Assembly: GCF_000002425.4 (NCBI RefSeq)
Contig: NC_037266.1
Coordinates: forward strand, 10,153,817-10,217,816
From: Physcomitrium patens
Lineage: Eukaryota > Streptophyta > Bryopsida > Funariales > Funariaceae
Length of the DNA: 64,000 bases
Direction of reading: 5' to 3'
The translations under genes and the position numbers were made by a program. Positions 46,219 to 58,757 of the stretch are shown here, piece by piece (the first letter of the stretch is position 1; every line of letters starts with the position of its first letter). The notes under the pieces were generated by a model. The model had not been told where the DNA came from, searched no databases, and worked only from the letters and a program-made list of their open reading frames with translations.

Positions 46219-48100
46219 TTATTAAAGATTAAAATTGACTATTGGATTTTCTTATTAATAAACTAAAATATATTTTATAACTTTGTAATAATCTTCTCAT
46301 TAACAAAATTAGTATTTTTTTTACTTGGAATTGGATATTTTCTGGCCAAATAATGTTCTAAATAAGCTTTTATGATGTATTCATGTTTTGTGGTATTTTG
46401 TATCTTGTTGTTTTTAATATATAAATAGCTGGTTTATTATTTTAAATTTAAATTTAAATGCTTTTATAAAATCTATCTAATATTAATATATTGATGTTAA
46501 AAATATTAAACATGTAAGCTCATTTTATTTTCAACAACAAATTATAAAATTTAAACAAAGAAAAACTTTATTTTATCATTAACAAGCATTTTTTGTTTTA
46601 CAAACAAGTAAAGCTTGTGGTCTTATACTAGTTCTTTCTATAGTGGGTGGTTGAAGTAAGATTTGTCCTTTATTTATTGTATTCCACATTTTTAGATTTC
46701 AAATAAGTTTAACATATGATTATATATATTTTAAAAAAATTGTCAAATTTAGAAATAAGATTGAGATTTAATCTTTGAATGATATGAGATTATTCTTATT
46801 TTTTTAATGCTTCTTTTAAATTTTTTAAAATCACATTTTAATTGTTAAGAATGCATTTTAAAAAAATTACATAAGTATTGTAATTTGTAAATTAAATTGG
46901 AGGGTATTAAATAAAATTTAATAATCTCTAATTTCACCATTGTAATGTATTTCTAATAGTACTAAAAGCAAAATAATTGTTGTATCATTGAAAAGATCAA
47001 GATGGAAGAAGCATTTTTATTCCAAGTATAGTTGATAGTAGAAAAAATATTATATATATCCCTCAAATATTCTAAAATATTTAGAATACTATTGTATTCT
47101 TGATAATAACAAATATATCCCTCAAATTTGTGATAATAGTAAATGTATCCTATTTATGATAAGTTTCTACCAACATTCCTTGTTTATTATCTAATTGAAT
47201 ATGTCAATGAATTTTGTTGTGATTTTGTTGTCTCAAGAAAGAGTATGTTTGCAAAGCAGCAAAGTAAGTAATTATAACCAAGGTCTTCTTCTTAACATGT
47301 TCTATTGATATTTTGGAAATTGACATTGAGGAGGAAGAAATCTTATATGCCTCATTACATTTTTTAAATAATGATAAGTTGTGCATTATAAATAGGCTAT
47401 GAGCTCCTACTTACAATATTATTCTTACAATATATATTGTTCAGAAGAAGTGATGTGTGGCAACAACATGAATTGTGCAAAGGAAAAAAAAATGTGCAAT
47501 TAATCTAATAAGGGTTTTCTTCTTGAAGCTGGAACTAAAGCTTTGGATATAGGATTAGGCTAGGGTGCACAACAAACAAGCACTCTTACATAGGGTTTAG
47601 GCAAAGAGCACCATTGTTTACATAAATTGGTGCCAAAATATTTTGTTGTTTCAAATTCAAAGTATATTTAAACTAGCTACTCTCTGAAGAACTAAGGTTT
47701 GAATCGCATTGAGAACATTCTTGTTTCGGCCCTAGATGACAACTAAACAAGGAACATTGGTGATAACTTATCACCAACAAAGGTACATTTGCTATAATCA
47801 CAAACTTGAGGGGTATATTTGCTATTATCAAGAATACAAGGTATGCTTGACATTTCAGCATATTTGAAGGATATATATGATATTTTCCCTTGACACTTCT
47901 GATTATGTGTATGGAGTTGCTGTGACCCCTGGTTAAAGTTCATGACTTGTACCGATAAGGTCGATCTTGACTTGAGCACATAAAACAAGGGGCTCATAAA
48001 TGTCTCGAGCTGGATTCAGAATGGCACAGAGCGAACATTCAATGATTACCAAAAAGGGGTGTGGTAAAATGAACAACTATGGAACGAGCTTTTGAGGGAA
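42620..48100. other. Long AT-rich intergenic region, no gene seen
   Basis: The first ~1.5 kb is T/G-rich on the plus strand and grades into ordinary AT-rich DNA. It contains an (AT)n run at ~46108-46135 and a poly-T run at ~46187-46210. No transposon coding remnant or LTR of the families in this window is recognised. Confidence 0.6.
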
Positions 48101-48700
48101 AAGTGACGTAGTCATTCTAGATAACTTGTGGGAGGGAAGTTCATTGAAGTGACTGCACATTGCCTGGGGCCAAGGATATGTAAAGCTGGCAAGACCACGA
48201 AAACAGTGAATAGAGAGATCCAAAAATCATTAAGTTGATATTCAATTCTTAAAGCAGTCAGAAACTCTTCTGCGCCCATACAACTAGCGTAGAAGACTGA
48301 TAGATGATTAAATTCATTGGGAAATTGTACGCCTTGAAGGTGTTGGGGAATATGTGATAAATAAAATTGAGTGAAGCTCTTCAAGTTTTGTTGTTTCTTC
48401 AATTGAAGAAACAAGCATTTGAAGTTTATGAATGTCAATAACTCTGACAATCTGGATACCAGTCTTTTACAGAGCGACCCTGAGTTTTCTACATTTTTGG
48501 CGAGACGACTCTGATGCCAAAAAGCAAGTTCCTTCTTGTGGGGCATCAGTGTTGGTTCAACTTCTTGATCATACTCTTGGCCAACAAAATCTACACTCTT
48601 AAAGGCCCTTCCAGAAACGTGAAAATCAGTGAAAAAGGAAAGAGCAACCAGCAGCTCCTCTGCAAACAGACTCTACATACAAACTGCAAAGACAGAAGAC
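48100..48700 (-). other. 3' flank of the EndoU gene with an unrecognised open frame
   Basis: Minus-strand frame 48546-48112 (144 residues, MPHKKELAFWHQSRLAKNV...) follows the EndoU stop by ~155 nt on the same strand. It has no motif I know and most likely lies in 3' UTR or flank. Coding status is unsupported. Confidence 0.3.
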
Positions 48701-51278
48701 TTAGTCTAGAGCAATCGGGAAGACGGAACCAATCCTGTCTTCGCCTATGTGGTAGCACTTAACGTTAACTCTGTAAGGCCCCAAGTTTACGTGATTTTCT
48801 TCCTGCCCACAGAAGAAGCACAAAGTATACAACGCCAGCTCGAATTCTGGGCTGACGCCGATCATGACACTGCTTTGTTCCTTCCGCACACCGTTCCAGT
48901 CAAATTGGATCGTCATCAGTTGTGATTGTGAGTCCGGCTGCACAAATCAACCATAAAAATCCAATCAGAAAACCATTTCTGCAGTACGTATAGACAAAGA
49001 TCAAGAGCAATTGGAGAAGATGCATTCCCTGCAGAGACTTACCAAATCTCCTCCACGCCGCCGCGGAAAAATATACCCTTGGTAATCTACAGTTCCCTTG
49101 GCCTCCTTCATATAAAACTGACAAGAATAACACTCTTAAAGGTTAAATTGGGCACAGCAAGAGAGAAATTGCAAGCAGGCCAAGAAAGAAAAAAGGGGAA
49201 AAGAGAAAAGAGAAACGAAAGGAAATAGGCGGTAGTTGGGTTATGCACCTGAATCCAGTTGTGGAATCCTGAGACTTCTCCTCGGCGTTTGACTTCTCCT
49301 ACGAACACATGCTCGAAAGCAGAAGAAGAATCTTGTGTGCCACCGCGGTTATAGAATTCAAACCACAGGTTGCGGAATATCTGCTTGAATTCCTCCATAC
49401 TGTTAGACACAATCCTCTTTTCGGCGAGGTAGCGCAACAGATACTTGATAGGAGCGGTACGACTGATCTCTTCAAGGAAGACCATCTGCTCTCGCTCCTC
49501 TGCTGCAGACATCTCCTCGCGCTTCGACTCATCGGAGTTGTAGTTATCCAAGAGTTGGTAGAAACGGGCAAATGTGGGACGCTTGAACACACCCTTGTCC
49601 ATAAACTTGAACAGTGAATTTACGCTCATGTCTTCCTTGTTGTACAACTTCTTTCCTTCCCCACAATCAATCTCGTAGTCTTGGCCAGGTACTAGTCTGT
49701 TGAGATCAAGATCCCAGAGACGGTTTGCAGCAACTGAGAGGTCGTTCAATTCCTCTTCCGTTGGCTCGATGTCAACAGAAGCTTCCTCGGCGTAATTCTG
49801 CTCACTGGGATCGCGCTGATACTCGTTAAATTGCTCCTCACTTGGTCGTATGTGAGGACGATGTTGACGCCCTCCGGCACGTGTGCGACCTGCAGTCTGC
49901 CAGCCGTCGTCTTGGTTGTCATCTCCGTGAGTAGATGCAACCTACACATAAAAGAGGTGATGTCAATAAAACGTTGCATTTTGGATCACAAACCACATAA
50001 CTTGCGCTCTCCGTCTGCGATTTTGAATTCACATTGGAGTGGTATTTTGCTATCCTATCGACACAACAAGCGTCGCCTGGCATGACCAACACAAACATGG
50101 TGAAAAGATTGATTTGTAGTGTAGAGAAAAGACATGTCGAGCTCAACTTGACACTAAGCACACAAAAAGACTATCACCTTAGCCCAGCTGCCTTCAGAAG
50201 GCCGGTTGTCCTCACGTTCTGGACGAGAAGAGCCCCACTTAGGTTGCGTTTCTTGATCCTCTTCGTCCCTTCCTGGACGTGGGCGGCGCCACTCAGGTTG
50301 AGAAGTCTCGTCCTCTTCGTTGCGAGTTGGACGTGGACGCTGCCAATTAGATTCCGATGACTCGTCTTGTCCGTTGCGAGCCGGCTGTCCCCATGATGAT
50401 TGCGAAGACTGGTCATCATCATTGCGTGAATGACGGGAATAGCGGGTTTCATCAGCTTCAGATTCTCCTGGAGTTGGCCAATCCGTGGAGGAAGAATCGT
50501 AGGAACGTGACTTTGAGTCAACATTCCCTACTGCACAACACAATCGCCCCACCACTCAGCCACACCACTTCAAATCTCCCAACAAGCAAGGTTCTGTTTT
50601 CGACACAAGAAAACCCGTGGTATATTTCTCAGCAACTCAAGAGATGGCTTGTCCGCACTCTCATGACCATCTCCAAACAATATCACTCTGAAATCCTCAA
50701 TTAACGGCCTGATTCATATCAGCTTGAAGAGTTGAATGTCCTTCATAGCACTCAAAGCTGAGTGCAAGCCATAGCGCAAACCGCGTCGGTAAACGTGAGA
50801 GAGGCTATAAAGTATCAAATCTAGATCAGCAGACCAAATTGTTATGAAAGAAATTCACAAATGCGAACTACACATGCTCGTGCTTGATACCCTTTTCAGA
50901 AAAAACTCTCAGTTTAAGCGAAAGTTCTACCTTGCTATCCTTACAAGCAAACACATCTATCAACCGAAAGGAAGCATAGTGCTCTAAAAAGGGCTAAATC
51001 CGACAAAGCTGCTCAAAATCCAAGTGATATTTCGCGAGTGAGGCATTCAAGAATCAAGACGATCAGGATGCCGCCTACCAAAAACATCAAACCCCAACTC
51101 CATCGAAGAAAAGAAACCGCAACAAACGCGAAACTACCCTTCCGATACAAATGTGGAAAAATGGATCGCCCAATACACTACCTTTCCCGTCACGGTTCAC
51201 GTGAAGAGCATCCTCAGCCACATCCTGCACCACTTTCACAAGTCCCGAGCTCTTGAAGGCGTTGAAAAACCCATCCAT
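48701..51278 (-). CDS. Poly(U)-specific endoribonuclease (EndoU/XendoU family), five exons
   Basis: Exons 51278-51182, 50530-50178, 49941-49249, 49117-49043 and 48937-48701 join in frame with GT-AG introns, giving 484 residues. Exon 1 encodes MDGFFNAFKSSGLVKVVQDV. Residues 34-150 are acidic/basic and disordered, with a tryptophan every 16-18 residues (W79, W95, W113, W131, W148). The EndoU domain fills ~210-484. Catalytic histidines are H361 (EHVFVGE) and H377 (SGFHNWIQ), 16 apart as in Xenopus XendoU; K425 (WNGVRKE) is the likely catalytic lysine. YQGYIFPRRRG and IGVSPEFELALYTLCFF are family signatures. The enzyme cuts RNA at uridines, leaving 2',3'-cyclic phosphate, typically with manganese. 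Start: first ATG of exon 1, giving the MDG opening I recall for plant members. Confidence 0.93.
50200..50445 (-). repeat. Tandem ~54-bp repeat inside EndoU exon 2
   Basis: Encodes four imperfect 16-18-residue units of the type WxRPRPxRxEEDExSQPx between W79 and W148. Neighbouring units resemble one another at DNA level (cgtcctcttcgt / gatcctcttcgt and gcgagttggacgtggacg / ccttcctggacgtgggcg). Confidence 0.8.
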
Positions 51279-53187
51279 CACGAGGACTCACGCAACTCAC
51301 CCTCTGCACTTGCACGCCAAATCCACCTCCCAGAAAACGCACACTCACAGAAGAAAGACGAAACCTTTCTCTCCGATTGCTACACAGTATTGTATGTGGA
51401 AATGCGCAATAAGTGGCTCCAGGCTTGAGGATTCAGCCTCGAAGCCGCATCAGCAGCAGAGGACCGATTCTTCCCTCCGAAAGGCGTCACACCGACCCCG
51501 ATCGAAAACTAGGCAACAAGCGAAACCGTGTAATACTAATTCGGTAGCTGGGCGAGACAGTAGCAAAGTCGGAGCAAGGGCAGTGAGCTATTCCGTCTAG
51601 GGTTCTGTTCACACGAGTTATCAAAACCACCGGATAATGCAGTGATCCATAAGATACTTCCAAATAGCACCCCACTCCTTCGGCGTTCTCATGGTTCTCT
51701 TCAATTGAACGCCCCTCGGGAGCGCCCCTCGGGAACCACGTGTGATCGTACTCTATCCAAGTGGATTGCCCCGTATCAGATCCTTTCTCGCATCTGGGCC
51801 ACTGTGACACGGTGGCGGTGAGCCGATGGGGTGGTTTGATGCTAACGACGTTTTATTTGTTGGCGAGGGAGATTCTTTTCGATGAATGTCGAGTGGATTC
51901 GTGGTTGATTTTTAGATGAATATATGATATGCTCGTTATTGAGTAGATGAATGTCGTTGGGAGTTCACCGGTCGGTAGATGACCATCGTCGCCACAGCCT
52001 AAAAGGATTGTGCTTGTGCATCAATGACCCTTGTATAAATAATGGTTGTCTTTCACTTGTAATAGATGAATAAAGTTTTATTTATTCTTCTCTAAGAAAT
52101 GTGGCTTTTTGAGTAAAAATAAATTAATAAGATAATGCTTTAAAATATAAGCTTAATAAAAAAATTGATAGTTTAATTTTAAAATAAATAAATAAACAAA
52201 TAAATAAATATAATCAATACTTGTGTGTGATCTGAAGATACTTATTTTGATGTATTTATATTTTAAATTTAAAAATAATTAAAATTAATAATTCAATGAT
52301 TTTAATATATATTTTTTGAAAAATTTATATAATCTTGCATATTAAAAAATAACCTAAATTATGAATAATTTTAAATTCTTATAAAGTTTATTATTTTATA
52401 TAGAATTTTTTTATTTAAAAAATAATTATTATTTTATTATATTTATTTTTTCATTTGTATTTTTATCATTTAATAAAATATGATATTAATTTTTAATTTT
52501 TTAAATTATTACCAATTAATTTTAAATTGAAAATTTGTAAAAATTATCAAAGGAAGGCCTAAGATTTTTCAATGCACATAAAATGAGCTTCTTGGCCCTA
52601 TTTGAAATAAAAATTTGATATTTACTTTAGAATTTTAAAAATTCAAAATAAATCTATGATAATAATTCTTATTACAACTTATATTTTGTAGGAGAGAATC
52701 AATGATTTTATAAAGATATAAATAATAGGAGATGGATCTCATGTATCTTAGTTCATTGATCATACTTAAAAAATAAATCTTAATTTTAAATGCCTTTAAT
52801 TGAATTATTCATTGATACAAATAGGATATATCATTTTTTTTTTTTTCACTTCAAATTTTAAATTATATTAGATGATGTACAAATCGGAATCTTACAATAA
52901 TCATAACTTCACGTAAAGTTATCTAAATATTACTATACACATAAGCCACATGATGATTGAAAGATGTTAATTATTCAAAAAATTTAAAGAAAAGATGTCT
53001 TACTTGGTTTGCCATTCATTAGGGGTATTATATTGACATATTAGCAAAGTGATTTATTTCCATAGTAACCAATATAAAAAAAATGGTGATATTACATATA
53101 CATGTATACACATTCATTTTTTAAAAATAAGAATCAAAGTAGGTCTATAAATTAGTAATGAAATGAAAGACTAGATAATTAATCATT
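51279..53187. other. EndoU 5' flank and AT-rich DNA, no further gene seen
   Basis: 51.28-51.85 kb has normal GC and should hold the EndoU promoter and 5' UTR. From ~52.0 kb the sequence is strongly AT-rich with an (AAAT)n-like stretch at 52182-52211. No TATA box can be assigned with confidence. Confidence 0.5.
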
Positions 53188-53726
53188 TGTCAAGGATATA
53201 AATTTGAAAGAAAGAAAATTTCAATATCCTCTTGTGTTGCTTGAAAAGACTAAGAAATCACTCAAAGATGATAATATATTGAATTAGAATGGATATTACT
53301 AAAGTTAAGAAGACTAGAAAGTCTTGAAACAAGATTAAGGACTAGAAAGGCATTAATAAGAGTGAAGAAGACTTCACTCTTACCTCCATATATACTTTCT
53401 AACTAAGAGTTATATAACAATCTTCTATAAGATCTCCAACATGTATTGACTTTGTTAGATATATGTCTTAATTTGTAAGACAAGTTATCTATATGTGTAT
53501 CACATAATTAGCTTGTTTGATAAGCTACCAATACATGTGGTATGTGATTAACTTTTTGATTAAGTTTTTAATTTAGCAATCAACTACAAACATGTGTAAA
53601 GTCAAAAATAAATCTATGGAGCTTCTAGGAAGCTTCTTTAGAAGATATTATGAAATTAATTTATATTTATCTACTTCTACTTAATGATATAAGTAACTAT
53701 TGGAATAAATGTATATGTCTGTGATA
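53188..53726 (-). mobile_element. LTR of Ty3 relic J
   Basis: About 539 bp from tgtcaaggatataaattt to tctgtgata. It is the same family layout as A: TATA block near 53388-53396, and a hairpin with taagagtgaag / cttcactctta in which the C-G pair of A/B is a T-A pair. The flanking tattatcctcctttct is a polypurine tract on the minus strand. Confidence 0.8.
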
Positions 53727-54310
53727 TTATCCTCCTTTCTACGGACAAATTCCATGAGAAGTGGTCATCATCTTTCATAGATCTTACAAATCTTCATCTT
53801 GATTTTGATTGATGTCATTGATAAAAAGCTTCAATCCTCTTTGTTGCATTTACTAGATTCGTTGTTGGTTCTTGTGTGCATTCACTAATATCAGATTTGT
53901 ATCAATGAAGATATTCCAACTTATTTTGATGCCACCTTGAATCTAAGACTTCTTCCACCTCAAATTCTTGATTCTTATCTTTTTTTATAGGAAGAGGTGG
54001 CATTTTTTTTTTCTTCTCTAGATACTTACTATCTTATATAGCTCTATAAGATATACATGGAATATGAGATGGATCTTCATAGACTCTGGTAGATATAATC
54101 AATAAGTAATAAGATTGATTTGTTTACAAATAAAAAAAAGTTTAAACCTATGATAGTCCAACTTGTCACAAGGATGAGTAATCTTGATATTGTGACAAAA
54201 TAACTATACTTTGTTACTCATATTGAATTGTGGTTTTTTCTTGCAATAAGCATCTGCATTGATCTTTTGTTATTTTTGAGCTTTCTTTAACTATGCCTTT
54301 ATTGTTGTCT
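53727..54310 (-). pseudogene. Relic J: polypurine tract, chromodomain and integrase C-terminal remnants
   Basis: The minus strand matches A from the chromodomain (10080-10240) back through GPY/F (10300-10500). The segment corresponding to the extra ORF is missing except its last ~30 bp next to the polypurine tract. Sequence then changes to an unrelated gag at ~54310, so J is truncated. Confidence 0.7.
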
Positions 54311-54329
54311 ATAGCTTTGACAAATTTTA

Positions 54330-54858
54330 TTGCTTGTAAATTATTCTTAGGTCATTCAATCCATTCCATGAATGATTTCTTGGTAACTCAATCAGTGTCC
54401 TCTAAAAAATACTCATCCTTCAAGGCATGTAAAAATACCTTCCATGAACTTCTAACTTGCTCCATAATAGATCTTATATGCTCTTTTATTTCTAGTACCA
54501 TAGTAAGCTCAAATAATTGAATCATTTTCTTCTTAGAAATATGATTTAATTCTATTTTTTACATATAACATCTTAAATAATTAGAAATATCCCTTCTATC
54601 AAATTGGTCAATCTTGTTAACCACCACTTACAATGCTTTGGTGGTTAAAGCCTCTTTGCAATCATTCCCATGTTACTGTTGCATAAATAATGTAAATGCT
54701 TGAAACATTTTTGCAGTATTTGGATCAAAATACATACCTTCTTCATCGATAGAAAATCCACTTGAAGCTCTACTTGAAGTTCTATTTGTATCTCTATCCA
54801 AAGATCCATCAAAGACACCAAATTCAACCTTCTTACCTTCTTGCGCCATCAATTCCAA
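54330..54858 (-). pseudogene. Gag-like relic of another retrotransposon family (K)
   Basis: Minus-strand pieces: MELMAQEGKKVEFGVFDGSL, MYFDPNTAKMFQAFTLFMQQ, then past stops FDRRDISNYLRCY, MIQLFELTMVLEIKEHIRSI, SWKVFLHALKDEYFLEDTDR, VTKKSFMEWIE. This looks like a plant Ty3 Gag different from that of A. Frames are broken. Confidence 0.5.
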
Positions 54859-54859
54859 A

Positions 54860-56160
54860 TAACCACAAATATAATCTAATACCTTTTATCCTAAACTTTT
54901 ATGTCCAATTCACTACTTATGTTATATTACATATTATTTTATTTGAAAATACACCAAAACATTTGGCTGTAGAAGGTGAGATTGTGTTTTACAAATATCC
55001 AAAAAATCCTAATATGTTTCATCCTTATAAGAAGAATGTAATTTGAATTTTAATTCAAAAGTGCTTAAATCTAATACAAAGTACTCAAAAATACTCTTTT
55101 TAGTAATTTCAATCCTATATAAATTCTAATTTCGTTATTACTTCAATAATTAGATAATTTTAAACTTTCTATGTAAACCTTAATCCTAATTAGCAAGCTT
55201 TAGTAAATTATAGCTTATGATTTAACCATTCACTTCGAACAAAAAATTTCACACAAATGCTACCATAAGTCCTCTATGTGCTTAACAAGAATTCACTCCA
55301 ATCCAACTTATAGATTGTGACTAATATTACTTGGCCACCAACTTGAAATTCTAAATTGCCAACTTTTAGTTTATTCTTATACCAAAATCCAGATATCTCT
55401 CAACTGCACCATTAGATTATTACAAAATTTCTTATAAACTTAGTACACCTAATTAACCAAGTACTTTCAAAATTTGAATTGTAGATGTGATACCAATTTT
55501 ATAAACTAGCTGAGAGTGCTAGCCCTAATTGAATTGCATAAATCCTAAGTTGCCAATACAAAAGTTATCTTTTAACAACAATTACAAAGTCCAAATAAAT
55601 CCTACCAAAACCAACCTTATATCTTTGGAATAAGCTCTAACCTAGCTCTCAAATCCTAATCTCCAATCTTCAAATGAAATCCTATTTTTTCCTAGGCAAT
55701 CATTTTAGTGGCTAGAGGTCTGATTTCAACCATGTCTTATAAACGATCGATCCTTGAATATCAATCTAATCTATCCTAAGGATTTTTTAGTCCAATCCTA
55801 CCTTCAACTTAATCCTAGTATTAATTATACTAATTATTTATCTCTTCTAATCTGATTTTATCAATTTATAGTCTTTCTAAGATAATAAAAGAATCTCTAG
55901 AGCTTAGAAGGTAAAAGTACTAACCAACCTTCAACCTACTAACTATTAAGATAAGAAAATAAATTAAGATGCTTTTATAAAAGCCATGTTTAGATACCTT
56001 GAATTATTATTGAATCAAGATAATTAGATATTAATTAGAAATTAAATTTTGATTATAGTTTCACCTATATAGTTGTATTACATTACAACACCATACTTGT
56101 GGCTTAGACTATCATATCACATACATCTTTTAATATATCTTCTAGGTCTTTGTAAAGAAT
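54860..56160. other. AT-rich DNA, nothing recognised
   Basis: Lies between two relics of the same gag family on the same strand. It may be LTR or leader of that family, but no terminal repeat can be recognised by eye. Confidence 0.4.
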
Positions 56161-56179
56161 TTGATACACTAGGTTTTTA

Positions 56180-56900
56180 AGATCTTTTCAATTTTGTCAT
56201 TTCCACTATCAAATCTCCCATATCTTTGATTAATTTCTCTAGTGCTTTATTATGAATAATATTTTCTCATCTTTTGAGTCAATGAAGAAGTTAGGACAAT
56301 GGATACTAGATCTAATTGTGCCGGTTAACTCTGAATCTTAAGCTTTTATTGCTTAGCTAAAAGTCCAATTGCCTCCTTTATTTTTTTTCAATCATTAATA
56401 AAGTAATTTTTAAATGCCATATTTGCTAAATGAAAGAGTAATTTGTTCTCCAAATAATATTTGATGCTTGCAAAAATAACTCAATTTTCCTTCTATCAAG
56501 CAATTGCCTTTTATACCTTCTTAATTGGCCAATTTTTTTCTTGGAATCCTTAATTACCTTGCTTGGGTCCATTTGATATCGAGGCTTTGTTCAATCCACT
56601 TTAAAAATAACTTATTGGTCATTCTTTCTGAATCTACTTCAAAAAATTCATCTTTGAGTTGTTCCATAAATTTATTCCAAGAAATGGAGTCTTAATGCAA
56701 CTCTTTCACTCTTTCTCTAATCTTGGCAACAATAAGAAGATCAAAAGCAAAGATCATACATCATGCTACTATTAAGGGAGATTCTTTGCTCCTACTCATA
56801 GGTGACAAGTACCCTTGGCACTCAACATAATCTCTTAATGCAAGCATTGTGGAACCAATCTTCTAGATATCATCGATAAATTAATTGAAGAATTTTAAAA
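56180..56900 (-). pseudogene. Second gag-like relic of family K
   Basis: The minus strand reads FAFDLLIVAKIRERVKELH, SWNKFMEQLKDEFFEVDSER, MTNKLFLKWIEQ and, shifted, LLDRRKIELFLQAS. It aligns with the 54.3-54.9 kb fragment (EIKEHIRSI, SWKVFLHALKDEYFLEDTDR, VTKKSFMEWIE) and extends further toward the Gag C terminus. Confidence 0.5.
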
Positions 56901-56999
56901 AATATTCTTTTTTCTTCTCTTTCATGTGCAACCATGGAAATTCAAACTCGAAACCTCTTAGGTGCCACCCAAGCACCTTATCATCCATCCACCTTCACA

Positions 57000-57600
57000 A
57001 GCTCCAAGTCACCACTTGATGTCCAAAGCCTTAGTTCTTCTCCCTATAAGCATGTTGCTCCACTTCTTGTCATTCTTTTAAATCTCTATTTCTCACAAAC
57101 TATAACTTATTTTTCTATAAAATTTTGCATATTTATTTATAGATCTACTAAAAACATATCTATCAAATTTTACATTAAATAGACACTGGAAAATTTAATT
57201 ATCTTAAATCATATTTTATCTTTATATTTCAGATGCAAGATAAGAAATAATAGATTTCTTCTCAAGAATATGATGTTGAAACTATAAAAGAATCTTTTCA
57301 TAAATATTATTCATAATTATGATGAATAAAAATCTTTGTTTTTTTATCAAAATTTTGAATGAATTTGGAATTATATTAAATATAGAAATTAATTAAATAT
57401 TAATAAATATTGATCAAATATACTAAATTTATAAAATTTTATCAAAATTAAATTTTTATTTTTATGATTACTATAAATAGATTATTTTTTATCATATAAA
57501 TTTATATATTATACAAACATGATTAATAGAATTACAAAAACTAATTCTTGATGATAAAGACTTATAAAATGTAATTAAACAAAGCAAGATGTAAATTAAA
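57000..57600. other. AT-rich DNA, nothing recognised
   Basis: No motif, LTR or coding remnant is visible. Confidence 0.5.
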
Positions 57601-57604
57601 GAAT

Positions 57605-57831
57605 GTTGACAAAAAAAAATGAGGAAATATATATATTCAAGAAGAAACTAAGGTGGCTATTGCCAAAGACAAAAAGATTAGAAACTCTTCAAATTAAATT
57701 AGAAGCAAGAAAAGTATTGATCAGAATGGGAAAGACCTCACTTCTAATTCTATAAGTTCTATTTAATTAACGAGATATGTAGCAATATCTAAAAAGCCAC
57801 ATAACAAGTATTTAATTTGTAGGTTACTACT
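57605..57831 (-). mobile_element. Fragment of an older family LTR, target of element D
   Basis: Contains aaactaaggtggctattgcc, the attagaagcaagaaaag block and a degraded hairpin/TATA region in the minus-element orientation, as in the LTRs of A and C. It breaks at 57831 where D begins; the remainder should lie beyond the window. Confidence 0.65.
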
Positions 57832-58234
57832 TATCACAGACATATACATTTACCTCAATAGTTATATATATGATTAAGTAGAAGTAGGTAAATATATAAT
57901 AATTTCATAAAGTCTTTTAGAAAAGCTTCTTAGAAGCTTCATAGACATGGTTTTGACTTTAGATGTGTTTGTAAGTTAGAAACTTGGCCAAAAAGCTAAC
58001 CATGTATTCGTAGCTTGTAGAATAAGTTATCTTTGTATAGTAGCTTGTGGAACAAGCCAACTATGTGGCGCATATATAGATAACTTGCCTTGCAAGATAA
58101 GACATGTGGCTAACAAAGTCAACACATGTTGGAAGTCCTATAGGACATCACCACGTAGCTCTTAGTTAGCGAGTATATATGGAGGCAAGAGTGAAGCCTT
58201 CTTTACTCTTCTCAACATCTTTCTAGTCTTAGTC

Positions 58235-58537
58235 TATTGAAGAAAAGAAGTCTAAAAGCTACAAACACTTAGTATCAGCAAGGATTGTAGTCTAAGAGAA
58301 GTGTAGAGAAAGATAATTCTTACTTCCAACACTCTTTACTTATAGGTGGTGGTTTCTTCACCAACAACGTAACTTCCATCCTTTTGATATTACATCCATT
58401 TCTACCTCATCCAACTAAACCCTTGATGCCACCACAATAACTTACTTTAACTCTTTGCTACATTTTTACTATTAGCAACATACTATGTTTAATCTCTATG
58501 TAGTTGTAACTAAGGAAGTACTTGCTGATCTTTAATA
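58235..58537 (-). repeat. 3' LTR of the copia element
   Basis: 303 bp; on the plus strand it starts TATTGAAGA and ends TCTTTAATA. It lies next to the minus-strand polypurine tract and is flanked on the left by TAGTC. Confidence 0.88.
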
Positions 58538-58554
58538 CTCCCACTTTACTAATA

Positions 58555-58757
58555 GTCAAAAGGCTTTTAATCCTAATTTCTTAATCAAATCATGATGTCT
58601 ATCCTTCACTAATGCCTTTGTAAGCGCATCAACAAGCATGTCATTTGTAGCACAATACTTCATACCTATTAACCATCTTCAATCTTCTCTCGTATGAAAT
58701 GATGTTGAATATCAATATGCTTGGTCGTTGAGTGATGTTTTGGATTTTTTGCAATTC
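58555..58757 (-). pseudogene. Copia RNase H C-terminal tail fused to an RT stub
   Basis: The minus strand reads NPKHHSTTKHIDIQHHFIRE, then TNDMLVDALTKAL, the end of copia RNase H. It follows almost directly on the RT opening EKEYQFLIDNDI. All RT catalytic motifs and most of RNase H that should lie between are absent; the joint is near 58742-58757. Confidence 0.8.

Noticed and set aside
48112..48546. 144-residue minus-strand ORF downstream of EndoU as a separate gene
   Set aside because: No recognisable motif or splice context; it lies where the EndoU 3' UTR would be.
56934..57182. 82-residue plus-strand ORF starting MEIQTRNLLGATQAPYH
   Set aside because: No motif; it borders a minus-strand gag relic and lies in AT-rich DNA, so it is most likely chance.
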